Translations under genes and position numbers: made by a program
Notes under the pieces: generated by a model
What the model was told of the DNA's origin: nothing
The model's database searches: none
What the model saw: only the letters and a program-made list of their open reading frames with translations
Source: Paramylibacter ulvae
Lineage (GTDB): Bacteria; Pseudomonadota; Alphaproteobacteria; Rhodobacterales; Rhodobacteraceae
Length of the DNA: 64,000 bases
Reading direction: 5' to 3'
Assembly: GCF_014652655.1 (NCBI RefSeq)
Contig: NZ_BMZF01000007.1
Coordinates: 62,001 to 126,000, forward strand
Shown here: piece by piece, positions 1 to 9,207 of the stretch
Layout of the letters: each line of letters opens with the position of its first letter
How positions within the stretch are numbered: the first letter of the stretch is position 1

Positions 1-1
1 T

Positions 2-742
2 GGTGCGCTTTGCGCAACCAATCCACAATCGGGCGTGATCATGATTGATTTTGACGGTGACGGTTTCACCGTGACCCCACTTGCCGATGGCGCCAAGGCA
101 TCGCCGCACACCGTTTCCGCCCATATGTTATATGAAAATAGTGATCCCAATATCCTGTATGAACCCGGTGGGTATCTGGATGTGACAGATGCAAAATATG
201 TGGCGCTGGATGATACATCCGTGCGCGTCACGGGTTCCAAATGGACAACCGCACCCTATACCGTGAAATTGGAAGGCGCGTCATTGGCGGGGTATCAATG
301 CATATCGCTGGTTTTGCTGCGCGATTCACATTATGTGAAAAACGCACAAAAATGGGCCGATGACATTGGCGAAAAATGCAGCGCCAAGGTGGCGGATCGT
401 TTAAACCTCAACCCAACGGATTTCAATATCGAGCTGCGTCTTATTGGTGAAAACGCCAGCTTTGGCACGTTGGAAACCCGCAGTGTTGATGCCGTGGAAA
501 TTGGAGTTTTGGGAATTGTGACCGCATCAACGGATGCATTGGCCAATGAGATTGGCAAAATTCTGAACCCCTATTTGTTGCACCACCCACTTACGCAATC
601 AGAGGAACAACCAACATTTGCGTTTCCTTTTTCGCCAGCAGAAATCAGCCGCGGCGCGATTTATACGTTCAGCCTGAACCATATCATGACATTGGATGAT
701 CCCATGGATGCATTCGCATTGGAGGTACACGACATTGGCTAA
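2..742 (+). CDS. AtuA-like (DUF1446) family protein, C-terminal part
   Basis: The reading frame is open from the first bases of the window, so the true start lies upstream and only the last 246 codons are present. The motifs HxxYENSDPN (about residue 43), EPGGYLDVTD, DDxSVRVTGS and PYTVKLEG match the acyclic-terpene-utilisation AtuA family as I remember it. Members lie in gene sets for acyclic terpenoid or acyl-CoA breakdown, but a precise reaction is not established. The next gene encodes DUF4387, the usual small partner of this family, and starts inside the end of this gene (stop TAA at 740-742). This supports both calls. Family assignment is fairly sure; substrate is unknown. Confidence 0.75.
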   Translation, partial: GALCATNPQSGVIMIDFDGDGFTVTPLADGAKASPHTVSAHMLYENSDPNILYEPGGYLDVTDAKYVALDDTSVRVTGSKWTTAPYTVKLEGASLAGYQCISLVLLRDSHYVKNAQKWADDIGEKCSAKVADRLNLNPTDFNIELRLIGENASFGTLETRSVDAVEIGVLGIVTASTDALANEIGKILNPYLLHHPLTQSEEQPTFAFPFSPAEISRGAIYTFSLNHIMTLDDPMDAFALEVHDIG

Positions 743-1034
743 TCTTGGATCAATAGTTGGTAAAGTTCGTTCTAAAAATGCCGGGCCGTTTTGGTTGACG
801 GTGGATATATTCTGCGAAACACCACAGGCGTATGAGCAGGTAGTATCATCGTTGCCCACCAAAACAATCGCGGATGTTTTCCGGGTGAACGAAAGCGTTG
901 TGAAGCGCTTCGATCTATCTGAATTAAACGTGGTAAAATTCAGCCTCCCACGCCCAGAAATACAAGGATCAATGGCGGATCGGGATATGCACGGTGCATC
1001 TTGGGCGGCGCTGATATCCGAAATACCCGTTTAA
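735..1034 (+). CDS. DUF4387 (AtuA-associated) protein
   Basis: A 99-residue protein with the family's N-terminal IxxKVRSKNAGPFWLTVDI signature and a C-terminal LPRPEIQGS motif. I place the start at the TTG at 735, because GGAGG at 721-725 is correctly spaced before it and the protein then begins as the family does. The ATG at 696 would add 13 residues unlike the family. The start overlaps the stop of the AtuA-like gene, so the two are probably translationally coupled and may form a complex. DUF4387 has no proven activity; it is found fused to or beside AtuA-type proteins. A terminator hairpin follows at 1061. Confidence 0.75.
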   Translation: MANLGSIVGKVRSKNAGPFWLTVDIFCETPQAYEQVVSSLPTKTIADVFRVNESVVKRFDLSELNVVKFSLPRPEIQGSMADRDMHGASWAALISEIPV

Positions 1035-1060
1035 CAGCATTTTTATGGGCATCATCACGC

Positions 1061-1088
1061 AATAGGCAGGTCAAACCTGCCTATTTTT
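1061..1088 (+). terminator. Rho-independent terminator after the AtuA/DUF4387 pair
   Basis: A perfect 11-bp inverted repeat AATAGGCAGGT / ACCTGCCTATT (1061-1071 and 1075-1085) with a 3-nt loop, followed by T residues. It closes the preceding transcription unit. Confidence 0.85.
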
Positions 1089-1241
1089 GTCACTTTCTTG
1101 TGAATTTCGGAGTATTTGATCGAGATTTCGCAAATGCAGCGTATCACAAGTCGCATTTATGTTGCACCTGCTCACAGATTATGCCACCCATTTTCCCAAT
1201 CCAATACAAACATTACTAACACCAATCGAAAGGGCAAATAG

Positions 1242-2723
1242 ATGCTCGATCATACAGATTTGAAATCTCTTCTTAACGACCCAAGTTTGCTTTGTTCCAA
1301 GGCATATGTTGCGGGCGAATGGGTTGATGCAAAAGCTGGCGAAACATTTGATGTCACAAATCCCGCGCGCGGCGATATTTTGACAACGGTTCCCGATCTA
1401 GAGGTCGCGGAAGCGGCACGCGCAATTGACAAAGCCTATGCAGTTCAAAAAGATTGGGCAGCGCATACAGGCAAAGAACGCGCAGCTATCATTCGCAAAT
1501 GGTACGATCTGGTCGTCGAAAACCAAACCGATCTGGGCACGATTTTGACCGCCGAAATGGGAAAACCATTGGAAGAAGCTGTTGGCGAAGTTCTCTATGC
1601 AGCGAGCTATATCGAATGGTTTGGCGAAGAAGCGAAACGCATTTATGGTGAAACCATTCCAGGACATTTGCGCGATAAACGCATTACCGTGCAAAAAGAA
1701 CCGGTTGGCGTTGTTGCCTCTATCACTCCATGGAATTTCCCTGCCGCGATGATCGCGCGCAAGGTTGCGCCAGCATTGGCCGCGGGTTGCGCATTTGTTG
1801 CGCGCCCAGCCAAAGAAACACCGCTTTCAGCACTGGCACTTGCGTTGCTAGCCGAACGCGCAGGCGTTCCAAAGGGTGTGTTCAGCGTGATCACCTCGTC
1901 ACGTGCAAGCAAGATCGGCAAAGAATTTTGCGATAACCCAAAGGTGCGCAAATTAACGTTCACAGGTTCCACAGAAGTGGGCCGGATTTTGATGGGCCAA
2001 TGTGCGCCACAAATTATGAAATTGTCACTGGAACTGGGCGGGAACGCACCGTTTATCGTGTTTGATGATGCCGATGTCGATGCCGCCGTCCAAGGGGCGC
2101 TGGTTTCCAAATTCCGCAACAACGGCCAAACATGCGTGTGTTCTAATCGCATTTACGTCCAGGAAGGCGTTTACGAAGAGTTTTCCAAAAAGCTCGCTGA
2201 AAAAGTATCGCAAATGGTTGTTGGCGATGGATTGATTGACGGTGTCACCACTGGCCCATTGATCGACATGAACGGCTTGGAAAAGGTCGAAGAACACATC
2301 AAAGATGCCACATCCAAAGGTGCGCGTATCATTGCGGGTGGTAAGCGCCACGCATTGGGCAGCACATTCTTTGAACCCACTGTATTAGCCGACGTCACAT
2401 CCGAAATGATGGTCACAAACGAAGAAACCTTTGGCCCATTGGCACCATTGTTCAAATTCAAAACCGAAGAGGAAGCCGTAAAAGCGGCCAACGACACGAT
2501 CTTTGGCTTAGCGTCATATTTCTATTCCCGCGATTTGAACCGCGTGAACCGTGTCCAAGAGGCGTTGGAATACGGCATTGTTGGCGTGAACACAGGTTTA
2601 GTATCAACAGAAGTTGCGCCATTTGGTGGCGTGAAACAATCTGGCCTTGGCCGCGAAGGTTCACACCACGGCATGGAAGATTTCTTGGAAATGAAATACA
2701 TCTGTACCCACGTCGACGGTTAA
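1242..2723 (+). CDS. gabD: NAD(P)-dependent succinate-semialdehyde dehydrogenase
   Basis: A 493-residue aldehyde dehydrogenase that should oxidise succinate semialdehyde to succinate in the GABA shunt in the cytoplasm. The full family fold is visible: cofactor-site TPWNFP (about 162-167), FTGSTEVG (about 240-247), the general-base Glu264 in LELGGNAPF, and catalytic Cys298 in GQTCVCSNR with the second Cys300 typical of SSADH. The length is normal. AAAGGG sits 8 bases before the ATG. It is monocistronic, with terminators on both sides. No GABA transaminase gene is present nearby. Other short-chain aldehydes (for example glutarate semialdehyde) are possible substrates. Confidence 0.88.
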   Translation: MLDHTDLKSLLNDPSLLCSKAYVAGEWVDAKAGETFDVTNPARGDILTTVPDLEVAEAARAIDKAYAVQKDWAAHTGKERAAIIRKWYDLVVENQTDLGTILTAEMGKPLEEAVGEVLYAASYIEWFGEEAKRIYGETIPGHLRDKRITVQKEPVGVVASITPWNFPAAMIARKVAPALAAGCAFVARPAKETPLSALALALLAERAGVPKGVFSVITSSRASKIGKEFCDNPKVRKLTFTGSTEVGRILMGQCAPQIMKLSLELGGNAPFIVFDDADVDAAVQGALVSKFRNNGQTCVCSNRIYVQEGVYEEFSKKLAEKVSQMVVGDGLIDGVTTGPLIDMNGLEKVEEHIKDATSKGARIIAGGKRHALGSTFFEPTVLADVTSEMMVTNEETFGPLAPLFKFKTEEEAVKAANDTIFGLASYFYSRDLNRVNRVQEALEYGIVGVNTGLVSTEVAPFGGVKQSGLGREGSHHGMEDFLEMKYICTHVDG

Positions 2724-2732
2724 ACTGATTTC

Positions 2733-2760
2733 ATTGCCCCGCCAAGTGCGGGGCAATTTA
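2733..2760 (+). terminator. Terminator after gabD
   Basis: Perfect 10-bp stem ATTGCCCCGC / GCGGGGCAAT (2733-2742 and 2748-2757) with a 5-nt loop, then a short T run. Confidence 0.85.
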
Positions 2761-2840
2761 CATTTGTGATACATAAAGTTTAAAAAACTGAATCCTTGGT
2801 TCATTAGCGTGCGCAACACACATGAACAAAGGATACAAAC

Positions 2841-5045
2841 ATGTTGATCAATTCCCAATCTTGGATTGCAGAGCGCATTGGCGCCGCAGCCATTATTATT
2901 GCCGCATCTTTCACCGCAGATTGTGCAACAGCAGACAGCAACTTTAACCGTATTTCATCATTTGCGACACCATCGAATATGGCAGCTGGCGAAGATTTGG
3001 CACGTGAAACATCGCCCGAAATCATCACTGCTACCGCCGATGGGATGCGTTTGGTTTACACTGACAGCCCGCTTGGCGCGTTGGGCATGGTTGATATCTC
3101 TGATCCACATGCCCCAAAACCGCTGGGCAATATCGCGATGAATGGTGAGCCGACATCTGTCGCACTCGCGGGTACTTCAGCCTTTGTTGGCGTGAACACC
3201 TCCGCAAGCTATACCGCGCCATCTGGTCTGTTGAAAACGATCAACATCGACACGAAATCAGAACTGGCGTCTTGTGATATTGGCGGCCAGCCCGACAGCA
3301 TCGCAATTGCCAAAGATGGATCATTCATTGCCGTTGCCATCGAAAACGAACGCGACGAAGATTTGGACGGTGGCGTGATCCCTCAAATGCCCGCAGGCGC
3401 ATTGGTAACATTGCAGGTGAAAGACGGCGTTGCCGATTGTGAAAGTTTAAACACCATCGCCATGACCAATCTGGCACAAATCGCAGGCAGCGATCCAGAA
3501 CCAGAATTTGTAGATATCAATGCGCTTGGCGAAACCGTTGTGACCATGCAGGAAAACAACCACATCGCCGTGGTTGCCAAAGATGGGCGCATCATCTCGC
3601 ATTTCGCAGCGGGAACTGTGACATTGAACAATGTTGATTTGAAACGCGACGGTGCGTTGACGTTTGATGAAACCGCAACCGATGTGCGTCGTGAACCAGA
3701 TGCGGTAAAATGGTTGGACAACGATCATTTCATCACCGCGAATGAGGGCGATTACAAAGGCGGATCGCGCAGCTGGACCGTATTTCGCAAAGACGGAACA
3801 GTCGTGTATGAAAGCGGCGAAAGTTTTGAACATGCCTTGATCCAAGCGGGGCATTATCCCGAAAAACGATCTGGCAAAAAAGGCGTTGAACCAGAATCCG
3901 TCGAAGTTGGTATGTTCAACGGCACGCCGTATGCGTTTATCGGATCAGAGCGCGGATCAATCGTTGCGGTTTACAATATGTCAAACCCAGCGGAGCCTGT
4001 TTTAAAACAACTACTTCCATCAGGTATCGCGCCAGAGGGCATCGTGGCCATTCCATCGCGTAATTTGCTGGTTACCGCAAACGAGGCCGATTTGATCGAA
4101 GATGGCGGTATTCGTGCCCACGTCATGACATATGAATTGGGCGAAGGCGTTGCACAGTACCCATCCATCACATCGGCTGGTGCAGATGAATTGATCGGCT
4201 GGGGTGCGTTATCAGGTTTGGCGGCAGACAGCGAAACACCCGGTAAGCTTTATGCCGTTAACGACAGCTTTTATGGCATGTTACCCAGCATTTTCGAAAT
4301 TGATGCAACTGCGACACCTGCAAAAATTACGCGCGCTATTCCAATCACGCGTTTTGGCCAAACCGCACAAAAGTTAGACATGGAAGGCATCACATTGGAT
4401 GGAAACGGCGGTTTTTGGATCGCATCAGAAGGGCGCACAGATCGCGTCATTCCACACGCGATTTACAATGTGAATGCAAAGGGTGAAATCATACAGGAAA
4501 TCGGTTTTCCTGCCGAATTGCTGGCCGTTGAAAAACGATTTGGGGCCGAAGGTATCACATTGATTGATGATACATTATGGATCGCCATCCAACGCGAATG
4601 GAAAGATGACCCCGCTGATCATGTGAAATTGGTGTCATACAATCTGGAAACCAAAGAATGGGGCGCGGTTTTATACCCAAAGGCCAAACCGGATACAGGT
4701 TGGACCGGCCTGTCTGAAATCACCGCATTTGGTGACAGTGTTTATGTCATCGAACGCGACAATCAAATTGGCCAAAACGCTGTTACAAAAAAACTATATC
4801 GTATTCCAATTTCGGATATGAAAGCTGCGAAACTGGGCGAAACACTCCCCGTGGTCACCAAAGAAGAGGTGCGCGATTTTATCCCTGATTTGGCGGCGGG
4901 TAACGGTTATGTCCAAGACAAATTAGAAGGCTTTGCCATTGATGCCGCGGGTGTTGGATTTGCTGTAACGGATAACGATGGCATTGACGATCATTCTGGT
5001 GAAACGCATTTCATCAATATCGGAACAATGACACAGCTGAACTAG
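2841..5045 (+). CDS. Secreted esterase-like activity of phytase (PF13449-type) protein
   Basis: A 734-residue exported protein. An N-terminal hydrophobic stretch (about 13-28) acts as a signal peptide. Residues about 50-430 form repeated strands of the kind VYTDSPLGALGMVDISDPHAP, which look like a beta-propeller, and residues about 440-725 match the phytase-like esterase domain (LSGLAADSETPGKLYAVNDS, DMEGITLDGNGGFWIASEG, LDMEGI-type motifs). Members are periplasmic or extracellular and are thought to hydrolyse phosphoesters or act as adhesin-like propellers; the substrate is not known. AAAGGA lies 7 bases before the ATG. The gene stands alone and ends at a terminator at 5085. Confidence 0.75.
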   Translation: MLINSQSWIAERIGAAAIIIAASFTADCATADSNFNRISSFATPSNMAAGEDLARETSPEIITATADGMRLVYTDSPLGALGMVDISDPHAPKPLGNIAMNGEPTSVALAGTSAFVGVNTSASYTAPSGLLKTINIDTKSELASCDIGGQPDSIAIAKDGSFIAVAIENERDEDLDGGVIPQMPAGALVTLQVKDGVADCESLNTIAMTNLAQIAGSDPEPEFVDINALGETVVTMQENNHIAVVAKDGRIISHFAAGTVTLNNVDLKRDGALTFDETATDVRREPDAVKWLDNDHFITANEGDYKGGSRSWTVFRKDGTVVYESGESFEHALIQAGHYPEKRSGKKGVEPESVEVGMFNGTPYAFIGSERGSIVAVYNMSNPAEPVLKQLLPSGIAPEGIVAIPSRNLLVTANEADLIEDGGIRAHVMTYELGEGVAQYPSITSAGADELIGWGALSGLAADSETPGKLYAVNDSFYGMLPSIFEIDATATPAKITRAIPITRFGQTAQKLDMEGITLDGNGGFWIASEGRTDRVIPHAIYNVNAKGEIIQEIGFPAELLAVEKRFGAEGITLIDDTLWIAIQREWKDDPADHVKLVSYNLETKEWGAVLYPKAKPDTGWTGLSEITAFGDSVYVIERDNQIGQNAVTKKLYRIPISDMKAAKLGETLPVVTKEEVRDFIPDLAAGNGYVQDKLEGFAIDAAGVGFAVTDNDGIDDHSGETHFINIGTMTQLN

Positions 5046-5084
5046 GTTTACCCCTACCCCAAAACAACTGTTCGCTGACATTGG

Positions 5085-5116
5085 ATATGCGCCCTTTCGG
5101 GGGCGCATATTTTATT
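5085..5116 (+). terminator. Terminator after the phytase-like gene
   Basis: Perfect 10-bp stem ATATGCGCCC / GGGCGCATAT (5085-5094 and 5101-5110) followed by TTTATTT on the plus strand. Confidence 0.85.
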
Positions 5117-5134
5117 TGGGGGTGGAAATAAATG

Positions 5135-5250
5135 GCGCCACCCCACGGGGAACGTTCAGGGGTGGCGCGTCGGCCTGATCTTGGAAGGGGAGAACCAGAT
5201 CAGGTGTTCGAAAATCTGTGGGGGGATGACGGCCCAAATCTGGGCCGTCA
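5135..5250 (-). ncRNA. Cluster of three perfect hairpins; possible 3'-UTR-derived small RNA
   Basis: Three perfect stems stand side by side between the ends of the phytase-like gene and the Hsp20 gene: GCGCCACCCC/GGGGTGGCGC (5135-5144, 5159-5168), CCTGATCT/AGATCAGG (5174-5181, 5197-5204, extended by two GC pairs) and TGACGGCCCA/TGGGCCGTCA (5227-5236, 5241-5250). None ends in a clear T run on either strand, so they are not simply terminators. Read on the minus strand (downstream of hsp20), the middle loop shows TTCTCCCCTT, complementary to a ribosome binding site. The RNA call and strand are inferred; only the hairpins are seen. Confidence 0.35.
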
Positions 5251-5260
5251 AATGTTGGGC

Positions 5261-5740
5261 TTATGCCTCTAACACTTTTTTCTTGCTTGGTTTTGCTTCG
5301 ATCGTTTTCGCAGCGTTTGCGATTTCGATGCGGCGCGGTTTCAACGCTTCGGGTACTTCGCGAACCAGATCAACGTGCAAAAGCCCGTTTTCAGATTCTG
5401 CACCTGTGGCACGCACATGGTCGGCCAATTGGAAACGTTTTTCAAACGCACGTGCGGCAATACCACGATGCAAGTAGTTTATATTTTCATCGGTGTCTGT
5501 TTCCGCTTTTTTGGCAGAAATAACCAACTGACCATCACGCATTTCAACGCTGATCTCATCTTCGGTAAATCCAGCGACGGCAACCGTAATGCGGTATTTG
5601 TCATCACCTGATTTTTCGATGTTATATGGGGGGTAACTGTTTGGTGTTACTTCGGCGCTGAGCGCGCGATCCAACATTGTTGCCAAACGGTCAAAGCCAA
5701 CCGTAGAACGGTATAATGGCGCGAAATCATAAGTACGCAT
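5261..5740 (-). CDS. ibpA: Small heat-shock protein, Hsp20 family
   Basis: A 159-residue alpha-crystallin-type chaperone that binds unfolding proteins without ATP. The N-terminus MRTYDFAPLYRSTVGFDRL is that of the IbpA branch; the crystallin domain spans about residues 35-135 with YRITVAVAGF, ISVEMRDGQLVISAKK and the closing LLHVDLVREVPE. I take the ATG at 5738-5740, which has GGAGG placed just upstream; a longer frame to 5824 has no such support. The C-terminal I-x-I anchor appears as RRIEIAN. Expression is likely heat-induced, but I could not recognise a clear RpoH promoter. A highly structured RNA region follows the gene. Confidence 0.92.
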   Translation of the reverse strand: MRTYDFAPLYRSTVGFDRLATMLDRALSAEVTPNSYPPYNIEKSGDDKYRITVAVAGFTEDEISVEMRDGQLVISAKKAETDTDENINYLHRGIAARAFEKRFQLADHVRATGAESENGLLHVDLVREVPEALKPRRIEIANAAKTIEAKPSKKKVLEA

Positions 5741-5909
5741 AAGGCATCCTCCTTTAGAAGCGATACGTATATAATGCTCCCCAAACTGGGCGAGCGGGTT
5801 AATCACCGAACCCCATATGGGCATTCGGATAAATTAAATATGGTGAGTTTTTCGAAAGCTTCAAGCAGAAATTCAATATTTTCTGCGCGCATCATTCACA
5901 GTTTGGTTA

Positions 5910-6707
5910 CTATCGTCCCAACTGTTCGGATAATGATTTACCCGCCTTTTTGCCCTGAAACACGCTGCGATCAAATTTCAACTGGCTACGCAGTTGGTCC
6001 AGCGGTTCGCCCAAAGCCACCCCAAATGACAAGGGCTGGCCGAAATTTGTTTCACCCTTGGCCGAAACCACAGATGCGATTTTCGGCACGCCATTATCCA
6101 TGACAAAAATCGGCGCACCTGATGCGCCAAAATCAACGCTACAGGTTGCTTGCAAAACACGATCATCCTTGCCCATCACATGACAGCCCTCTTCGATGGA
6201 CGGGGCATCGTTGCGCCCCTTGCCGTATGATACAACAGTTAATTCAGCGCCGACCTTGGGTTGGTCGTGTACTGCAAATGGTTTCACCACATCCTTGCTG
6301 ATGCTACGATCCAGTTCGATTATTGCCAGATCGGTCGCCACCAAATCGCGCCGTGTGCGCCCATCATATTCCATGTTGCGGTAATCCTTGTGGATCACGA
6401 CGCGCCGCGCCGTACGATACGATGTTGCACGCCCCAACCGCCAACCGGGCAGAAATTTGATTGCACTGGTGTCATAGCGTTTTTTGGTGTCGTTCAAAAA
6501 CATACAATGCGCCGCCGTTAGCACCTGATTGGGCGCAATCAGCGTACCCGTACAAGTGGCGTGCCCATCCATGATCAACAATCCAACAGCCTGCCATTTA
6601 TTAGCATCAGTCGGGCTAAGCAATTGGCGCAGTGGTGCGGCATCGTCGGCGTGGGCTGATACGCCCGCAAGCGCCAAACCCAATATCATCAGTATTCGTT
6701 TTATCAT
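5910..6707 (-). CDS. Secreted trypsin-like serine protease (S1 family)
   Basis: A 265-residue protein with a signal peptide (MIKRILMILGLALAGVSAHA) and a chymotrypsin-fold peptidase domain. The triad is visible: His67 in LTAAHC, Asp126 in ATDLAII, and Ser196. The serine motif reads GASGAP rather than the usual GDSGGP, so the Asp that normally stabilises the active enzyme is missing and activity or maturation may differ. Four cysteines (52, 68, 175, 189) can form two disulfides. The start at 6705-6707 gives a clean signal peptide. It lies 67 bases after glcF on the same strand and could be read through from that operon. The substrate is unknown. Confidence 0.82.
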   Translation of the reverse strand: MIKRILMILGLALAGVSAHADDAAPLRQLLSPTDANKWQAVGLLIMDGHATCTGTLIAPNQVLTAAHCMFLNDTKKRYDTSAIKFLPGWRLGRATSYRTARRVVIHKDYRNMEYDGRTRRDLVATDLAIIELDRSISKDVVKPFAVHDQPKVGAELTVVSYGKGRNDAPSIEEGCHVMGKDDRVLQATCSVDFGASGAPIFVMDNGVPKIASVVSAKGETNFGQPLSFGVALGEPLDQLRSQLKFDRSVFQGKKAGKSLSEQLGR

Positions 6708-6774
6708 TTTAGAATCTCTACAAATCAGGCGCTTAATGTCCAGAAAATGCGCCCAAACTATGACCCATGGGTAA

Positions 6775-8076
6775 CTATTTTGTGCGTTCAGGTCGATTTT
6801 GCAGCTTTCGGGGCACAGGTCCACCCGTTGCCCAATCCAACAACTCCACCGTGTGTACCACCGGAATATCCGTGCCCGACCCGATTTGCATCATACATCC
6901 AATGTTACCGGCTGCGATGATTTCAGGTTGCAATTCAGTTAGCGTCGCCAGTTTGCGATCCTTAAGCTGTGTCGAGATTTCTGGTTGCATCAAGTTATAT
7001 GTGCCCGCCGACCCACAACACAAATGTGAATCCGCTGGCTCCATCACCTCAAATCCGGCGTTTTTCAACAAAGTTTTGGGATGCGTTTTGATCTGTTGCC
7101 CGTGCTGCAATGAACAGGCCGCGTGATAAGCCACGCGTTTATTTTGCGGCTGTTGTGAGGAGATATCCAGATCAATCAAAACCTCGCTAATATCTTTGGC
7201 GATATTTGACACGCGCATCGCGGATTGCGCCATATCTGTATTGCGCATCATATGTGCGTAATCCTTTATCATCGTGCCGCAGCCACTGGTGTTGATCACA
7301 ATCGCATCCAATCCGTCGCCATCCATTTCGCCAATCCATGCCGAAATGTTTTTGCGTGCGGCGGCATGGCTCTCATTTGTTTTACCCATGTGATGCGTTA
7401 GCGCACCGCAACACCCCGCGCCATTGGCAACAACAACTTCGCAACCATGGCGGCGTAAGATGCGGATGGTGGCATCGTTTATATCGGTATCAAGCGCCTT
7501 TTGCGCACAACCCGTCATCAGTGCCACGCGTTTTTTGCGCGAACCATCGGCGGGGAAAACCTGTGGGCGGTCATTCAAGGATGGTGGAGCGATTTTTTTC
7601 GGGGCGAATTCAACCATATTGCGCAACTTAGCTGGCAAGGCGAATGCAAAGGGACGCGCCATATTTGCACCGCGCATGGCCAGTCGGAACCGATTTGGAT
7701 ACGGCAAAATACGCGCCAACAACCAACGCATCGCGCGATCACCCAAGGGGCGATCATAATTTTTTTCGATGTAATCGCGCGCGTGATCAACCAAATGCAT
7801 GTAATGCACGCCCGATGGGCATGTGGACATACAAGCCAAGCATGACAGACAACGATCAATATGTTTGACCGTCTTTTCATCGGGCTTGCGGTTGTTTTCC
7901 AACATATCCTTGATCAAATAAATGCGCCCGCGCGGGCTGTCTAATTCATCGCCAAGCACTTGATATGTTGGGCATGTTGCTGTGCAAAATCCACAATGCA
8001 CACAGGATCGCAGTATTTCATTGCTACGCTGAATTGCAGGATCTTTTAGTTGTTCTTCCGAGAATGTTGTTTGCAT
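6775..8076 (-). CDS. glcF: Glycolate oxidase iron-sulfur subunit
   Basis: A 433-residue electron-transfer subunit of glycolate dehydrogenase. Two [4Fe-4S] motifs lie near the N-terminus: CVHCGFCTATCP (about residue 30) and CLSCLACMSTCP (about 80). Two cysteine-rich CCG domains follow: GAGCCGAL in the middle and SHLCCGSAG near the C-terminus, as in heterodisulfide-reductase-like subunits. It is the last gene of glcD-glcE-glcF; the glcE stop lies only 3 bases before its ATG. The complex passes electrons from glycolate to the quinone pool at the inner face of the membrane. Confidence 0.95.
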   Translation of the reverse strand: MQTTFSEEQLKDPAIQRSNEILRSCVHCGFCTATCPTYQVLGDELDSPRGRIYLIKDMLENNRKPDEKTVKHIDRCLSCLACMSTCPSGVHYMHLVDHARDYIEKNYDRPLGDRAMRWLLARILPYPNRFRLAMRGANMARPFAFALPAKLRNMVEFAPKKIAPPSLNDRPQVFPADGSRKKRVALMTGCAQKALDTDINDATIRILRRHGCEVVVANGAGCCGALTHHMGKTNESHAAARKNISAWIGEMDGDGLDAIVINTSGCGTMIKDYAHMMRNTDMAQSAMRVSNIAKDISEVLIDLDISSQQPQNKRVAYHAACSLQHGQQIKTHPKTLLKNAGFEVMEPADSHLCCGSAGTYNLMQPEISTQLKDRKLATLTELQPEIIAAGNIGCMMQIGSGTDIPVVHTVELLDWATGGPVPRKLQNRPERTK

Positions 8077-8079
8077 GTG

Positions 8080-9207
8080 TCAGCCCATTATTCCCGGGTT
8101 CAAAACGCCCACCGGATCAAATTTGTCGCGCAGTCTCTGTTCGATTTTCGCCAATACGCTTGGTTGTGGGTGAAACGCAGCAAACCCATCGCCACGAATT
8201 ATCGTGGCGTGTCCCGCCACGTTCAAACTTTGGCGCAAATCAAAGTCATTCGGCACGCGCACCCAGATTAATCCACCACCCCAGTCCAATTGCATTTCGG
8301 CGCTGGCGCAGGATTGTGTTAATTTTGCACAGAATGCTGGCGCATCTGATGGTTTCACAGAGACGCGCCAAATCGCATCAGAATTGCCCGACAACCGTTT
8401 TACGTTTTTGATATCTGCCCATATATCATGATCATTTCGTACAATCGAAACCTCGCCAAAACCGGAGACTTTTTCGGCCAGTTTATCAGCGCGATATTTC
8501 ACCGATTTTGCGAAACCCTCTATACGCAAGACAGTTTTTGAATCTGCGCCTTTGATCGCTGGCAAATACGCTGCCCCTGTTACATCAAACGGGGACCCAA
8601 GTGCTGCTGACATTGCGTTGACGGCGGTATTTATATCCGCCCTGTGCAATGTAATTGTGCTTTGCACCTCTGGAATTGGCAGAACTTTGAACGCGACCTC
8701 GGTCAAGATACCAAGGCTGCCAAAGCTGCCTGCCATGAGTTTCACCAAATCATAGCCCGTGACATTTTTCATCACGCGCCCACCGTTTTTAATCGCCTCA
8801 CCCTGTCCGTTTACGAACCGCACCCCGATCAAGCTGTCGCGACATCCGCCCGCCTGAATACGCCGCGGGCCAGAGATATTGCATGCAACAACGCCGCCAA
8901 TGGTTGGTTCGCCCACGCTATTTAACAATGTGCGATGATCCATCGGCTCGAACGGCAATTGCTGGCCAGATTTGCGCAAAGTTTCGGTTATTTCGGACAA
9001 CGGCGTGCCCGCCCCTGCGACCAAAGTTAATGCGCCCGGTTCATAGAGCGATACACCGCTGAATCCGTCCATTGAAATCGTGTCATCATAAGACACCGCA
9101 TTGCCCAGCGCCAAGCGTGTGCCACCCCCACGAATGCGCAATTTACGGCCCGTTCCACTGGAATCCTTTACACATTCTGCGAGTTCTTGTTCATCCTTTG
9201 GCGTCAT
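8080..9207 (-). CDS. glcE: Glycolate oxidase FAD-binding subunit
   Basis: A 375-residue FAD-linked subunit with the PCMH-type fold: LRIRGGGTRLALG (FAD pyrophosphate loop), EPTIGGVVACNISGPRR and GRVMKNVTGYDLVKLMAGSFGSLGILTEV. The start is placed at the ATG at 9205-9207 because it forms an ATGA overlap with the glcD stop; the frame runs 20 codons further upstream, but those lie in glcD. Together with GlcD and GlcF it oxidises glycolate (and often D-lactate) to glyoxylate. Confidence 0.93.
   Translation of the reverse strand: MTPKDEQELAECVKDSSGTGRKLRIRGGGTRLALGNAVSYDDTISMDGFSGVSLYEPGALTLVAGAGTPLSEITETLRKSGQQLPFEPMDHRTLLNSVGEPTIGGVVACNISGPRRIQAGGCRDSLIGVRFVNGQGEAIKNGGRVMKNVTGYDLVKLMAGSFGSLGILTEVAFKVLPIPEVQSTITLHRADINTAVNAMSAALGSPFDVTGAAYLPAIKGADSKTVLRIEGFAKSVKYRADKLAEKVSGFGEVSIVRNDHDIWADIKNVKRLSGNSDAIWRVSVKPSDAPAFCAKLTQSCASAEMQLDWGGGLIWVRVPNDFDLRQSLNVAGHATIIRGDGFAAFHPQPSVLAKIEQRLRDKFDPVGVLNPGIMG

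Noticed and set aside
1001-1219. 72-codon frame after the DUF4387 gene
   Set aside because: It spans the terminator hairpin at 1061-1088, has no ribosome site and no recognisable sequence.
5741-5909. ROSE-type RNA thermometer or RpoH promoter upstream of hsp20
   Set aside because: A -10-like CATTATAT and some pairing are visible, but no convincing -35 or anti-ribosome-site U/C stretch.
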